Positions 22,331 to 34,140 of a stretch of 64,000 nucleotides of DNA are shown one piece after another. The DNA is from Nageia nagi (lineage: Eukaryota > Pinophyta): the NCBI GenBank assembly GCA_050084985.1, contig JBITNC010000002.1:19406001-19470000 (forward strand). Direction: 5' to 3'. How positions within the stretch are numbered: the stretch's first letter is position 1; each line of letters opens with the position of its first letter. Made by a program: the position numbers and the translations under genes. Below the pieces are notes generated by a model that worked only from the letters and a program-made list of their open reading frames with translations, was not told the DNA's origin and did no database searches.

Positions 22331-23141
22331 TGGACATACACCAAAGAGTAGTTGAGAATGATTTTTCATTGAATATTTTGGTTGGCAATAACATTCAGAA
22401 TGTTAAAGACTACCTTTGGAACCATTATTAGATTTGTGAATAACCTTCGAGTATGCAATGACTAGCCACAATACAACTAAGTTTATCTCCAAGATTATTG
22501 CAAGGGACACTGTTGTGAGGGATGTGAACCAATTTTAGTATTTCATTATGGCAGTTCTAGAAAAAGGTTATGGACATACATAAAAGAGTAGTTGACATTG
22601 GTTTTTCATCGAATGTTGCAATTAGCAATTACTTTTAGGTTGTTAAAGAATGTGCCTCTGGAACCATTATTAGATTTGTGAAGAACCTTTGAGTATGAAA
22701 TGAATGGCCATATTGCAAACAAGTTTATCTCCAAGATTATTGCAAGGGACATTGTTGTGAGGGATGTGATTTGATTTTAGTATGTTCCATAATGGTAATT
22801 CTAGAAGAAGGTTTTTTACATACATCAAAGGGTAGTTGAGAATGGTTTTTCATTGAATGTTGTAGTTGCAATTAAATTTAGGTTGTTAAAGATTGCCTCT
22901 AGAACCATTATTATATTTGTAAAGAACCTTTGAGTATGCAATGACTACCCATACTACAACCAAGTTTATCTTTAATATCATTGCAAGGGATATTGTTATG
23001 AGGGATGTGAATCGATTTTAGTATGTACCATCATGGTAATTCTAGAAGAAGTTTATGGAAATACATCAAATAGTATTTGAGAATGATTTTTCATTGAATG
23101 TTGCATTTGTAAATCCCTTAATAGACATGGATGTAAAATAT
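22160..23141 (+). repeat. 242-bp tandem array of chimeric DYW+PPR fragments, four units
   Basis: The anchor GAACCATTATTAGATTT recurs at about 22,177, 22,419, 22,661 and 22,902, giving periods of 242, 242 and 241. Each unit begins with a DYW-domain piece (GTIIRFVKNLRVCND, then KFISKIIARDIVVRDVNRF) and ends with the head of a PPR motif (IHQRVVENDFSLN-VxV). Each unit then jumps back to the DYW piece. Because 242 is not a multiple of three, the frame changes at each unit, so this is not a repeat protein. Confidence 0.85.
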
Positions 23142-23330
23142 GGAACCAACCCTCATCGAAATTTAGTCTCATGGAATGAAATGATCACAGGTTATAAAAA
23201 AAAGGTATTCACAAAAAATTTGCAGACTCTCATGGAGTGCAAGATGAAGAATGAACAAAAACTCATACTAAAAAACACCCAAATACATGCAAATACTCAT
23301 GGACTCCAAAATAAGGAATAAACAAAACCC
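23055..23330 (+). pseudogene. PPR motif fragment
   Basis: An 88-codon open stretch reads IHQIVFENDFSLNVAFVNPL, IDMDVKYG and then NPHRNLVSWNEMITGYKK, the standard L/S PPR motif core (NVFVGNALIDMYAKCG, RNVVSWNAMI.GY). Residues between KYG and NPHRN are missing, as if by a short deletion. It continues directly from the last unit of the tandem array, whose PPR heads match its beginning. Confidence 0.78.
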
Positions 23331-24430
23331 GAGAATTGTAAAAGCTACCTGGTCAAGCTTCTCTACTCATTCGAGAGCTCCTTGCAACATCAATGTCCCA
23401 ACATGAACACAACAATGCGAAAGAGAATAACCATTTTTTCATATATTTAAAGAGGGTCAATCAAACTTCGTCTATCTAGCTAAATAAAATTCGATTAACC
23501 CAATAATCCTTCACACTTATTAAACTATATTGGTTAGGGGTTAATCAACAAATGTATAGAGTTCTAAGTAACATTCAATTAACCATCGTATTAATGAATG
23601 CATGTATGATGGTTTGCAATGTTCAAAATGGAAGCAATGTGATATGACTTAAGGGTTAATCAACCTATGTATAAACCTTTAAATAAAATTCAATTAGCCC
23701 AGACCATTAATGGTGTTCTTGATACATGAGATAGATGCTTGAATTGCATACAACGTGGTGAACCCAAGAAAATCAAGGTTAATTGAACATCATCAATATC
23801 AAATGATGCTTAGAATGCATGTTACTATCATGCGTAATTGATATCCCATGTTAATTGAATGTTGTTGATACATGTGTAATCGAACATTGCTTAAATCTTG
23901 AATTATCAAACAATGTTGAGACTTGACTAATCAAACGGTGTTGAGATGTGGTTTAATTGAATATTGTAAATTTGACGAGCTCTATAATTTTTGTATATTT
24001 TATAAAATCATACTTATTATACTACATTTGATTAATCCAACATAAATATAGAAATGATGAAATACCATGATAAAAATGAACTGACGACTCCTACGCACAC
24101 AAGATTTTACGAAACAAGCAAAACCAAAGATAATCAAATTTCATATAGCCCGCATAACATGACTCGTTAGTTCATGCATACCGAAAATACCTACCAAATC
24201 GAAGGTGGGTACCTCGAGATGTACCATTGTATTTTCAATTGGCAGCTCCACCGTCAACAAACAAAATAATGCGCGAACGCTATTTGCCCTCAAAAATAAT
24301 GCATGCCAGATGCCATCATTTTCACATTTTTTTCATCAACTACGACGCAGTACGACCTATTTTCCATAGAAAATGGTAAAGAAATCTGAAACTTGTCAAG
24401 CTTAGCAAGTCAAAGATAAGTTGGTAGCAT
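23331..24430. other. No gene seen; diffuse short repeats
   Basis: GGGTTAATCAAC recurs at about 23,538 and 23,653 (spacing 115), each followed by a related block ending ATTCAATTA. Between 23,770 and 23,960 a motif like TTAATTGAAYRTTGTTGA is repeated loosely. From about 24,060 CpG dinucleotides become frequent. No coding frame is supported. Confidence 0.5.
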
Positions 24431-25400
24431 TAAATTAAATAAGGACAATAAACAAGCTGTGATGCGGAAAGCAGCACATGTTTACCCAATGTATCCTCAA
24501 TGATTCTCGGCATAGAGTTTCTAGTGAGCACTGTGTATGCTTCTGTGCATATGATCTCCAGCACTGAAGTTCGACACCTGGAAAGAGTTTGATACTTTGA
24601 AGACTGTTGAACGAATTACCACTAACAAAACGTGAGACCAGACAGTAACGTGATCTTCTTTTCATTCATCGTTTTATTGAAGATGGATACTATTCGCAGC
24701 GTGTCTTTTCCCATCCTGTTGACAACCAATTTTTTTTTTTTTTTTTTTTTAATAGTTTGAAGTTGATTTGCATAAAAATTTGAATTATCGAAGATTGACA
24801 ATCAATTTGCCTTTATAATGACTATATGAAGAGATGGAACTGCTTTTGTTTTCATTGCTTTATTGAAGATTGATACTATTTGCATTGTATCCTACCCCAT
24901 CTAGTTGACAACCTCAAATTATATATAATATATTTTATAACACACGTAAAGAAGCAACAAAGGTCTACTGGGCAATTATAAAAGGCAATGGCTTCCCAGA
25001 GAAGATCCAATTTGGGTGAAGCTGATGCAGAACGGTCATATAGTTTGACCATTTTATCTTCTTCGAAGTGATTGAAGCTTTGGCAGAACATTTTCTGACA
25101 AGCGAAGTAGTCATCCACGCTCCTTAGAGATCCATATATATTTTTAGGTTTAGATTTGCTATAATCCACTTGGATTTATTACTTGAGATGAATGTACAAC
25201 ATGTTCATAACCTTACTAAACTACTTCTCATCAACCTTTTCAGTACAGGTTGTCCCACTAAAAATTAATCTACGGTCAAACTATCGACAACTTCTTCCGT
25301 ACGAGTTGTCTCCATAAAAGAAAAATGTTAGTTGTTTTTGTGTGTTGCCATGATTGTCATGCAATTCGTCAGAATTGACGCGATCTTCTTAAAACATTTA
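24431..25400. other. CpG-retaining non-repeat interval, possible gene remnant
   Basis: The minus strand has two ORFs (24,435-24,665, 76 aa; 24,876-25,169, 97 aa) with mixed, protein-like composition but no recognised motif. The second includes SVDDYFACQKMFCQSFNHFE. The segment keeps CpGs (for example TTCCGTACGAG near 25,300) unlike the surrounding decayed elements. A block of about 65 bp is duplicated at 24,660-24,728 and 24,847-24,912 (TTTATTGAAGAT.GATACTAT, GTTGACAACC). A run of 21 T lies at 24,730-24,750. Gene status is undecided. Confidence 0.3.
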
Positions 25401-26292
25401 AAAGATTTTATCAATGCAACAGATCACTCAATATAAATAAATAATAAATAATATCAATTAAATTAAGTCAAATACAATTCACAAGTTCAACCAAAAGTTA
25501 GTATGGATAAATCTATCATATATAGATTAAGTAGGATAACCAAACTCTTTCAAAATTGTAATATAAAATAGTGGGTTTATAAAATAATAAGTTTAAAAGT
25601 TTAATTTAATTTTAAATAAATAATTCAATTTAGTTGTTTATTGTTATACGATGTTTGATGTTTTTATATGATACCTTATAAAATATAGGTGCAATACATT
25701 GTAAATACAATTATTTTAGATTTTAGTTTTGGTCATATTAAGGTACATATAGGTTATGAGATTCTTTTTAAAGTTATGGAGAAGGATAAAAAAGTTGATG
25801 TTTAAATAATTTAATTTATTGTTCCACAATGTATGGTAAAAGTTCTTCATAAAATCAATATATAAAGTCAATAAATATTATATAATAATATCAAATATGG
25901 ATAAGTGAATGAGATGCTAGGTATACAAATTTTAAGAGAACATTTACAAGATTGATATGTCAATTTTAAATAGCATTGAACATGTTTATCAATGAAGCCT
26001 TTCAAGTTGATAATGTTCAATAGTTCTTACTAAAATAGTTATGATTTTAATCTTATTTTTTTGCAAGTAATATATATGCATTTGCTTATGGTTCCCAAAT
26101 GTAATTATTTTATCTAAATGGATATTAATTCATGTAAAACTAAATTTAAAATAGATCAATATTGGCCTCAAAAAAATACATGCTAATTGGTACAATATTA
26201 TCATTGTACCAAACTATCAACCTAGTAGTGAATGTGCTTATTACCATGTGAACCCTAGTAACATCTTAAAATTTGATGACACATGAAATCCA
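25401..26292. other. AT-rich intergenic, nothing recognised
   Basis: Low-complexity AT-rich sequence without long frames, repeats or known motifs that I can support. Confidence 0.5.
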
Positions 26293-27336
26293 GGTGAAAG
26301 CAAGAAGTTGAGTCCACTTAAAGGGGAAGTGGGGGAAATCGATGAAGTTAAAATTCAATGTCAAAAAAATTGAGATCCTGATTTTAATAAATTAAAATTA
26401 GGATCCTGATTTAGGTTTGGAATCCCAATAAATATCAAGATCACGATATTTAAAACTAAAATACGTATATTTATCAAGATCCCGATATTTGAATCTCCAA
26501 TTTCACCTAAGATTTAGGCTCAAAAAAGGCTTGGTGAGCCAACACTTAGCCTTGGACCTGCAAGTATATGTTCATGGTAATGTTAATGGAAAATCTCAAT
26601 TTCAAGCATACGTTTGATGGAGTTTTGGGGAGAATTCTTTCATAAAATTAAAACTCATTATATACTAAAGAATGTAGATTTCAAATATGTAATGTTTTTT
26701 ACAATTGGATAAGATTTTATATTTTTCAATTATTTTTTAGTAAAAGTAGTCCATATGCTTGAAATATGAGGGTCTCGTATTTTGTTAATAAATTTTTTTT
26801 GGAGGAGTTATGAAAAAAAAATATAGGGAATGCTTCATAGAATTCTCTATAAGAACAAAAATTAGTTTTTTAAAAAAGATTAAGTTTACATCAAATTATG
26901 ATGGATGTTCACAAACACTTTTCAAAACCACAAACATGCTTGGTACAAAATTAATTAAAAATAATATTAATGAAAAAATTATGGAAAAATATCTAGGACA
27001 AGCCCCAATGCGTTAGGTATCTTTGCGTAATAGGATTTTAAAAAATACCTTGATTTTAATCAAATTATGTTGGATGGACACGTGGATGGTATGGTCCAAA
27101 AAATGGTTTTTTTAAAAAGTGTTTTTTTGTTCATCCAATTGAATTTTAAATTCTATGATATGGGTATTGGAAAAAATTATATATTTGAAAACTATACTCT
27201 TAGCACTACATTTTCAACCTAATGATTCCATATCTAAGTGATCCAAATTTTGAGATAAATCATATCCAAACTTGAAAATCAAGAAAAACACTTCCATTTT
27301 TTGGCCTTAAAGTGGAACTAACTTCTTGCACCCACC
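26293..27336 (+). mobile_element. Non-autonomous TIR DNA transposon, copy 1
   Basis: The left end reads GGTGAAAGCAAGAAGTTGAG, then TCCACTTAAAGGGGAAGTG. The reverse complement of the right end reads GGTGGGTGCAAGAAGTTAGT, then TCCACTTTAAGG. These are terminal inverted repeats of about 30 bp. No transposase is present. The same termini and related interior (GGTATCTTT...AGGATTTTAAAAAATA, TATGGGTATTRGAA, AAACACTTCCA) occur in the copy at 61,793-62,757, which sits cleanly inside a LINE. Superfamily and target duplication were not resolved. Short ORFs inside (26,810-27,016) are not considered genes. Confidence 0.7.
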
Positions 27337-28428
27337 CATACAAAGTTTCGAGGTAGTAATCTCCCTTGGTATGCATACCCTATCTAACTCTCATTGGAAG
27401 GCTTATAGGAGACTCAAACTTGTAACCTCATCAATAATGGTTCTAAGTTGTTTAAATAATTTGTTGCCATCATCATACCAAAAGGTTGACTTGGTACTAA
27501 ATCTAATTTTTACACATGATAACCCCAAGAACATCATATAATTCAATGAGGTGCAAATATAATAATTTTTTTAGCTAGATATCTTTATCAATTCTTTGTC
27601 AAAGACAATTCAATGACCTAAAGGGTTCATGGGAATGGTAACTACATCAAATTATTTTAAATATTTTTTTCTAACACTTACTAATATGAACAATAAAAAT
27701 AATCATTTTTCATGAATCATAAAGCTTCTCCAAAGAATCATAACACATGATCTCTAAGATCATATGGCATGCACACCATAAAAAAACTATTATCATGGTG
27801 ACCACGACATGCAATCGATGTTTAAAAAGGTACCAATTTTCATCCCTATGTCTACCAAATGTAAGTGGGTTCCCAAAGTAATCCAAGTACATCATGTTGT
27901 TGGTTAAAATGATTTTTCTTCATTCTTCATTGTATAATATTTCATTGTTTATTTTATTACTTTAATTGCATTTATGTTTATTATGTTACCCATTTCTTCA
28001 TTTATGTATGTTTAATTTTTAGGTGCTTTATAAAACTTTACCCCAAATATATTTTTATTCAAAATTACTAATTTTTTAGAGCATCGATGTTGTACCTACT
28101 AAAGGTAAGGTTTCCATACTATACATTTTTAGAAATAGAAAAAATTAATATTTATTTCTATATGTTACAAGCAATTATTTTACATATACATTCATATTCA
28201 TATACATTGTTCTTTGTGAAAAAAGTTACCAATACATAATAGTACCAATTTTTTGTAAACTTTTATCAAATATTTAACAAAATGCATTTTATCCTTTGTA
28301 CCATCATATTTATGAAAACTAGTAATTATATTTAGTGCTTTATTAAACATACATTCATCCATTCACATCCATAAATATAAAATATAAAAGGAACTTTTGA
28401 TCAAACATTGATTGACCTAATAAAAATC
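27337..28428. other. AT-rich intergenic
   Basis: No gene or recognisable element. Short ORFs at 27,326-27,541 and 27,710-27,895 have no motif and no support. Confidence 0.45.

Positions 28429-28466
<38 letters not shown>
28429..28466. repeat. (AT)n(GT)n microsatellite
   Basis: An alternating AT run passes directly into a GT run. It produces the low-complexity HTHTHTYIYIYI reading on the minus strand, which is not a protein signal. Confidence 0.95.
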
Positions 28467-28479
28467 ACAAATATCAAGA

Positions 28480-30330
28480 GTGGGTCCCACTACCCCCATT
28501 GATACCACTCTTAGCCCTCTTAGTCCTCTTAACACTACTATCACTTGAGATAGACATAGAAGATACAAATATAATACTAGTGCTAATACCATGGGTGGCT
28601 AATAATGCTTTAGCTTTCCCATACTTTTATTGTAGGGTAGTCAAATTCTATTGATAGGTCACTTGCTTACTCATGAATGCCCAAGAATCACTAAGTAGTG
28701 GCATATCTAGCTCCATAATATAAGCATCATGCTCTACCATATTGGCTTATAAATTATCCATTCCACTCTACAACTAAGCTACCTCATCCTCAATAGGCCA
28801 TAATCTATCAACCTCATCCTTCAATAGTTGAAGACTAGCATCCTCGACCTCCAAAATGGAAATCCTAGTGGTTGAGTCGCCTATTACAAATCCATAATCA
28901 TATTAGTACATAGAAACTTAAAATCTCAAACAAGATGTTATTTTGATACTAATAAAAATTGTAAGTGGTTTTTCTACATGCAATGACAAGTATGATAGCC
29001 TTGACTATCAACTGAATACCATTAGTAGCATCATTAGGCATAGTCAAAATAGAAGTATAATGTGGCAAAGGAGGGGCATATTGGGGAGGTTTTCATATCC
29101 ATCATAATCTTCATTTGATGAATCTATCGATGATACATCCATAGAATCATCATCATCAAATTCGAGAATGTGTTAGGCTAATACCTACCCACTATGCATC
29201 ATAGCCATCTATAATACTAGGGGAAAAAGGAATAATATTAGCAACATATACCTCATGGGACTCCTCCCATGTGTTGAGCCGTCAAAGAATGACTAATGCA
29301 CCATCGAGGGCATCCTGATCCATCATTTACCTTTTGTAGTATGCTAGAGCTACTAGGATATCCTATGTGAAACCAAATTGGTACAAGACACATCAAGGAT
29401 AGTATGGCTTCATATTATTCCTTTGATTCTAGAGAAAGTAATATTGTTGCATCTAATCTAGTTGATGGGCATCTTTATTTCATGTAAAATCTGAATATAC
29501 AACCTAGATAAGATCTTTAGGCTACAATGCATATACATCTCTCCTCCATACCTCTATATCTTGAGTTTCCCTGTAATAACTAATATTGGATGTTCAATAA
29601 TACATGGCAAGATCTATCTCATTGTTCCTCATCTAATATGCTAATCCAATTGGTATTAATACCAATATATGCTCGTACATCCATACATAAAGGAGGGAGG
29701 CATGAGAAACTATAACATTCGACATGTAACCATCATTATGTGGTGAAATTCTTGGTATAATTGAGAAAACATATAAGGTACACATGCATACATAGTCACT
29801 CAAGAACATATGTCTTTCATAATCTAAACTAAACCAGAATTATTGTTATTTGAATACAAGAACATGGTGATAATGGAATCAACCAATAGCTAAAGGATCC
29901 TAACACCAAGGTCAAACTGGAAAGAAGTATGAAGAAAGAAAACCCTTATCTCCCAATCATAATCATTTCTACCTATAATCCATGATGCCAAATCACTAAG
30001 CTATAGGTCATCACTAATGGATGCATAGGCTACTAGTTGGCCTCAGATAGGAATATACTAAATACAATATATATCTATAAGGGTAATTTTCATATCATTA
30101 GGAGGGATATGAAATATGTTATAATATTGATTCCAATACTAAATAAGTGTTTTCATAAGAAGGAAATCAATATATATGGTACCAATGATCACTAAGTTAT
30201 ATAACCAAAAACTCTCTAATATGGCATTTTCATTATTCAACCTCATCCACATGTGGGCCTTTTTCCAATGCATCTAATTTCATTAGACCTCCTTTTATCA
30301 ATTACTTCATATCATACAACATAAATAAAA
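28480..30330 (-). pseudogene. Plant mobile domain (MAIN-like) gene, degraded
   Basis: Minus-strand frames give ILESFWLYNLVIIGTIYIDF, LMKTLIQYWNQYYNIFHIPP, NDMKITLIDIYCIQYIPI and GQLVAY. This matches the plant mobile domain pattern (GFYHL..IG.I.LD..LI.ALVERW.PETHTFHLP.GEMTITLEDV..IL.LPI.G). Later pieces, LGVRILQLLVDSII, then RSYLGCIFRFYMK and LSLMCLVPIWFHIGYPSS, sit where the domain's C-terminal part belongs. The C-terminal tail is coiled-coil-like (VEDASLQLLKDEVDRLWPIE). The family occurs both as host genes (silencing and development factors) and as cargo of plant transposons. Stops are spread through it. No terminal repeats were found, so origin by capture is open. Confidence 0.6.
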
Positions 30331-32180
30331 TGGAATTGATTAGTGTAAAAAATATGGATGAATGATTTATAGAAGTTGAAAGAATAAAATTTCAAAATAA
30401 AATGATAAATCATTGATGCAATTCATAGCCCCATAAATGGATAATTCACGAAATGGGTTTACAACATGTGTAAATGATAAATAATTAGAAAGGGGAGATA
30501 TCCTCACTTGATCACAAAGCATGAAATATTATAGTTTATGATATTACCAATACAAAGAATAAATGATGGAGAAAATCGGCCCCTCCCCCCTTCGATTCAT
30601 TTATATACGAAAACCCTCAAGATAAAAATGCAACAACAATGGTGTGTTTGGTAGACATAGAATAAGAAAAAATAAGCATGCATGAAGACTCTATAAAATA
30701 AAAAAACCCCCCCTTATATCCTATGATCAACAAAAATATGAATGATAAACACAACAAGGTGTATCAAAGATACAAAATCCTAGGGATTCCTTATTAAATG
30801 AGCAAAGAAAATATAATACAAGAAAAAGGAGATATTCATGGCATACCACATGGTCTATCGGTAGAGTGTGTAAGAACTCGATAACATATCCTTATCTTGG
30901 CACTAATGCTCACTTCATAGCCCACCAATCCCCATTGTCCATCTTAATAGCTCAAAGACATAAACCCATTAGTTAGAAGCTCTTAATGGGTCCCATTTCA
31001 TGGAGAAAGCATGTTCAAAATGAACATGTAAGATATTTATAATATCATGGTAGTAGGGGTGTAATAAAATCACTAGAGGGGACATGTGGTAGGTGAGTAA
31101 GCAATAATGGCTTGGAAAGGTTTATCTTTTCCTTTTTTTGTCCTTTTTCAAAATCTTAATTATGCCTTCTTATTTAAAAAGGTGAGAAATTAAACATGTA
31201 TACAAGGGTTTTGGTGCTTTTTCAAGCTGCAAATTATATTAAATGATTCAAGTTTCTTTTTGAAAAATAAGTTCTAATTTTATAGTGTTGATACCCTGCT
31301 TAATTAATGGAGGGAATCCACATCATAAGTTTAGTATAAATTTTATAATACAATGCATAATACTTTATTTCTTAAAACTTTATGGAATACAAATGAATAT
31401 TTCATGAATAGAGATGTAATGATTATCATTAGCAATGTTAATAAAGATATGATTTAAAAATTCTATGAAAATCATGGCATCCATGTTGTGCTTAATTTGC
31501 TTTTATGGTGTTCACGCCCTATAAATCAATAAGTTAATTACAAAAATATGATTATATATTCTTGTTAAGATATTGAATACTTTGCATACATGGAATATTA
31601 TATTTACATACCATCTAAATTCTTCTTAATTATCTATCCAATACAATGTATGTTCTACTAATAAATCTAAAAATGTAAGCCATGGATACGCCATAAGAAA
31701 AAATGTTTCTTAGAATTACAAGTCATACTCTCATATGATTGCAGAATCCATCTCAGGCTTGGGGCATATCTCTACCTCATTACTTGGTTATTTATACACA
31801 ATAACTATTAGTCATAATAATTATAATTTACAAAATAAATATTATATTAATTTCATCCTTGCTTATATATTGATTATTCTTTCAATGTATGTGATCTATG
31901 TAGGTATTATCTCTTTTATTCTTATAGTTCATCTAGGAGAGTAGGACAAAGGAAACCATAAATCCTTCATGCTAAAATATGAAGTTTTACCTTGATTTCT
32001 CTATGCATATTATAGGGCAAATGAAGTCCAAAAGGGGGGAAATGAGATATCATATCTAGTATAGCAATTGTCTAAGGTAAGTGCATTTTATTATCAAATG
32101 TTTTTCACTTCTCTATGCTTCATTGGATTATGCCTAGTTTTTTTTTCCTTTTTTCATTTCATATCCAAAGAGGTGAAAAA
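30331..32180. other. AT-rich, no gene supported
   Basis: Contains scattered short frames (31,735-31,944, hydrophobic, no motif). The last bases before 32,181 (AAAGAGGTGAAAAA) are purine-rich and precede an LTR-like start, so part of this interval may be the 3' end of a further plus-strand retroelement. No protein domain confirms this. Confidence 0.35.
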
Positions 32181-32235
32181 TGTAGATGCCTAAAAATGAT
32201 TTATTAATTATTTAATAAGTCATATTTTAGACTTC
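32181..32235 (+). repeat. LTR-start-like sequence, family of elements A and C
   Basis: TGTAGATGCCTAAAAATGA at 32,181 matches the LTR head of elements A (TGTAGATGCCTAGAAATGA) and C, and is followed by the same type of imperfect palindrome (ATGATTTATTAA...TTTAATAAGTCAT). The purine-rich stretch directly upstream fits a 3' LTR. No end with TCTACA was located, so the LTR extent is unknown. Confidence 0.45.
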
Positions 32236-33725
32236 TTTAAGAAATAAAAGCAATATTACAATTTAGTTAAGATAATGTTGGTATTACAAGATAGTATCAT
32301 GTGATAGGCCCAATGCAATATCATTAACTATGATTTATATTTACAAGTATCTTGAATGCTAAAAAGATTACATTATTGCTATAAGTTATTTTTCACTCCA
32401 TTTAATGTTCTTGTAGGTTATAAATGGAGGATTTGGAGGTTAACATCCCTATTAGATCTCTCTGATAGGCGTTTGTATCATATCATCAAACTTATGATGT
32501 CTCTTGATGCCACCTATCTAAGAATATGTTATGCTTTGAGATATGGCTACTCATTATCTCTTGTGTACATCCTAACTCTATAGGTTTCAAGGCATTTGCA
32601 TCATGAGAGAATATTGTAACCATAACCTCCATATCGTGACTCTTCATGATCTAGGATGTAAGATATTCAAATCAATAAGCATTGATCTAGGTAATAAAAT
32701 ATCATTAAAGGCTCACCTCAAATCTGATCGATCCTTGGCCTATCAATGCCACATTTTAAGTATTTTACATATTCTTATTCATCATCTCAAGTGTATAATT
32801 TTTATATATTATTTATGGTAATTAGGAATTAGTATCATATAATAATATACTTTATAATTATTGTTCTTCTTTATTGATACCATAATTTTGGGTCCATAAT
32901 TATGGTTAATAATTATGAATGATATGGTGATAAATTGATTTTATTGCTAATCTATTTATTTTTTATCTGATCTATAAAAAATATGGAGAAAAGATATGAT
33001 TGTGTGATTCATAAATGTTATTTTTGAGTATCTAGATACAACTAGGTGCTATTTTTAGGTATTTGTAGTAAGCATAAAAATAAACACATATTCATAAAAA
33101 CTAAAAAATAGTAACCAAAAATAAACTATAATCATCTTATTAATATAAGATAACATTTTTATAGAGAAACTAAAAGGTAACTTTTATAAAACACACCATA
33201 AAATGAGGAAAGAGAATATAAGTGAAAATGTTTGTGTTAGTGTATTTAAGAAATGACATGAAAAACATTAATGGGTGTACCTATATTGTAATGAAGATAT
33301 AAATTTTGCATATATTTAATATTAGAGAATAGGATAAAAGACCTATCATATTTTCTTTTTAATTTATGTGCCTTGGTTTTTAATTTACGTGCCTTGGTTT
33401 TCAATCTTTGGTCTTAAAACTTAAGAACTAGGTTTTATTCAATTTATGTATAAAAGGAGAGAGTAGGTTGTGTTTTGAGTGTTAAGGGAGTATCTTTGAG
33501 TTTGTGAGTATAAATATATCTCCCAAGTTGATCATGCAATCAAGTTAATGGAGAAAATTAACCATAAAGTGTACCTTATCCATAACAATCATGTCTTTGT
33601 CCATGTGGTAAATTCCTTTAACCATGTTTTGTTGCATTTATTTCTTTTAATATTACTAGAATAAAAAAATATTTTCTAATTGTACTCTTTTTTATAACTA
33701 ACTTAAACAAAGTTTGACTAACATG
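32236..33725. other. AT-rich, nothing firm
   Basis: No coding motifs. ORFs at 32,356-32,583 and 32,603-32,821 show no family signature. A reverse-complement echo of the LTR start (CTATTTTTAGGTATTTGTA) lies at 33,049-33,067. At 33,363-33,401 a short direct repeat (TTTAATTTAYGTGCCTTGG) occurs twice. Confidence 0.4.
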
Positions 33726-34140
33726 ATAAAAACATGAATACAAAAAACCTTGAAGATGAAATGGAAGATCTCAAGAGTAATTTGGAAAGCGAAGATGAAG
33801 AGATTTAAGAAATCAAGGAAAGAATTTCAATTACATAAAGATGTCACTACATGATATGGAGAATATTCTTTTAGATAACAAGAGACATGAAATGGTTTAT
33901 AAGAAGTAATAAATGATAAATAATATGAGAAAGAATGAGGAGTTACTTGAAACAAATGTCTTTCTTGAGATGAGGAAGAACTTAGGTTTAAAATATTCTC
34001 TTTGTCTAGGTCTAGGTCCCAAAGTCTATCGTTTGTTCAAAAAGAATAAAAGAGTTCTCAAAGTATACAGAATTGACATGTAATGTAATGAAAAAACATG
34101 TATTTTTGTGGATCCTAAATTAATATGAATTCTTTCTTCC
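33726..34140 (+). pseudogene. Unidentified decayed ORF fragment
   Basis: A plus-strand reading begins MNTKNLEDEMEDLKSNLESE at about 33,734, with strong charge alternation suggesting a short coiled coil. After a stop and frameshifts it continues with RKNEELLETNVFLEMRKNLG, then YSLCLGLGPKVYRLFKKNKR. I do not recognise the family. It may be part of a retroelement. Confidence 0.25.

Noticed and set aside
22160-23141. CRISPR-like or functional repeat-protein array
   Set aside because: Units are 242 bp without spacers, are derived from gene fragments, and change frame between units.
32181-33067. An 887-bp TIR transposon from TGTAGATGCC to the inverted GGTATTTGTA
   Set aside because: The left end is better explained as an LTR start of a family seen twice more here. 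The inverse match is only about 16 of 20 bases and no second copy exists in the window.
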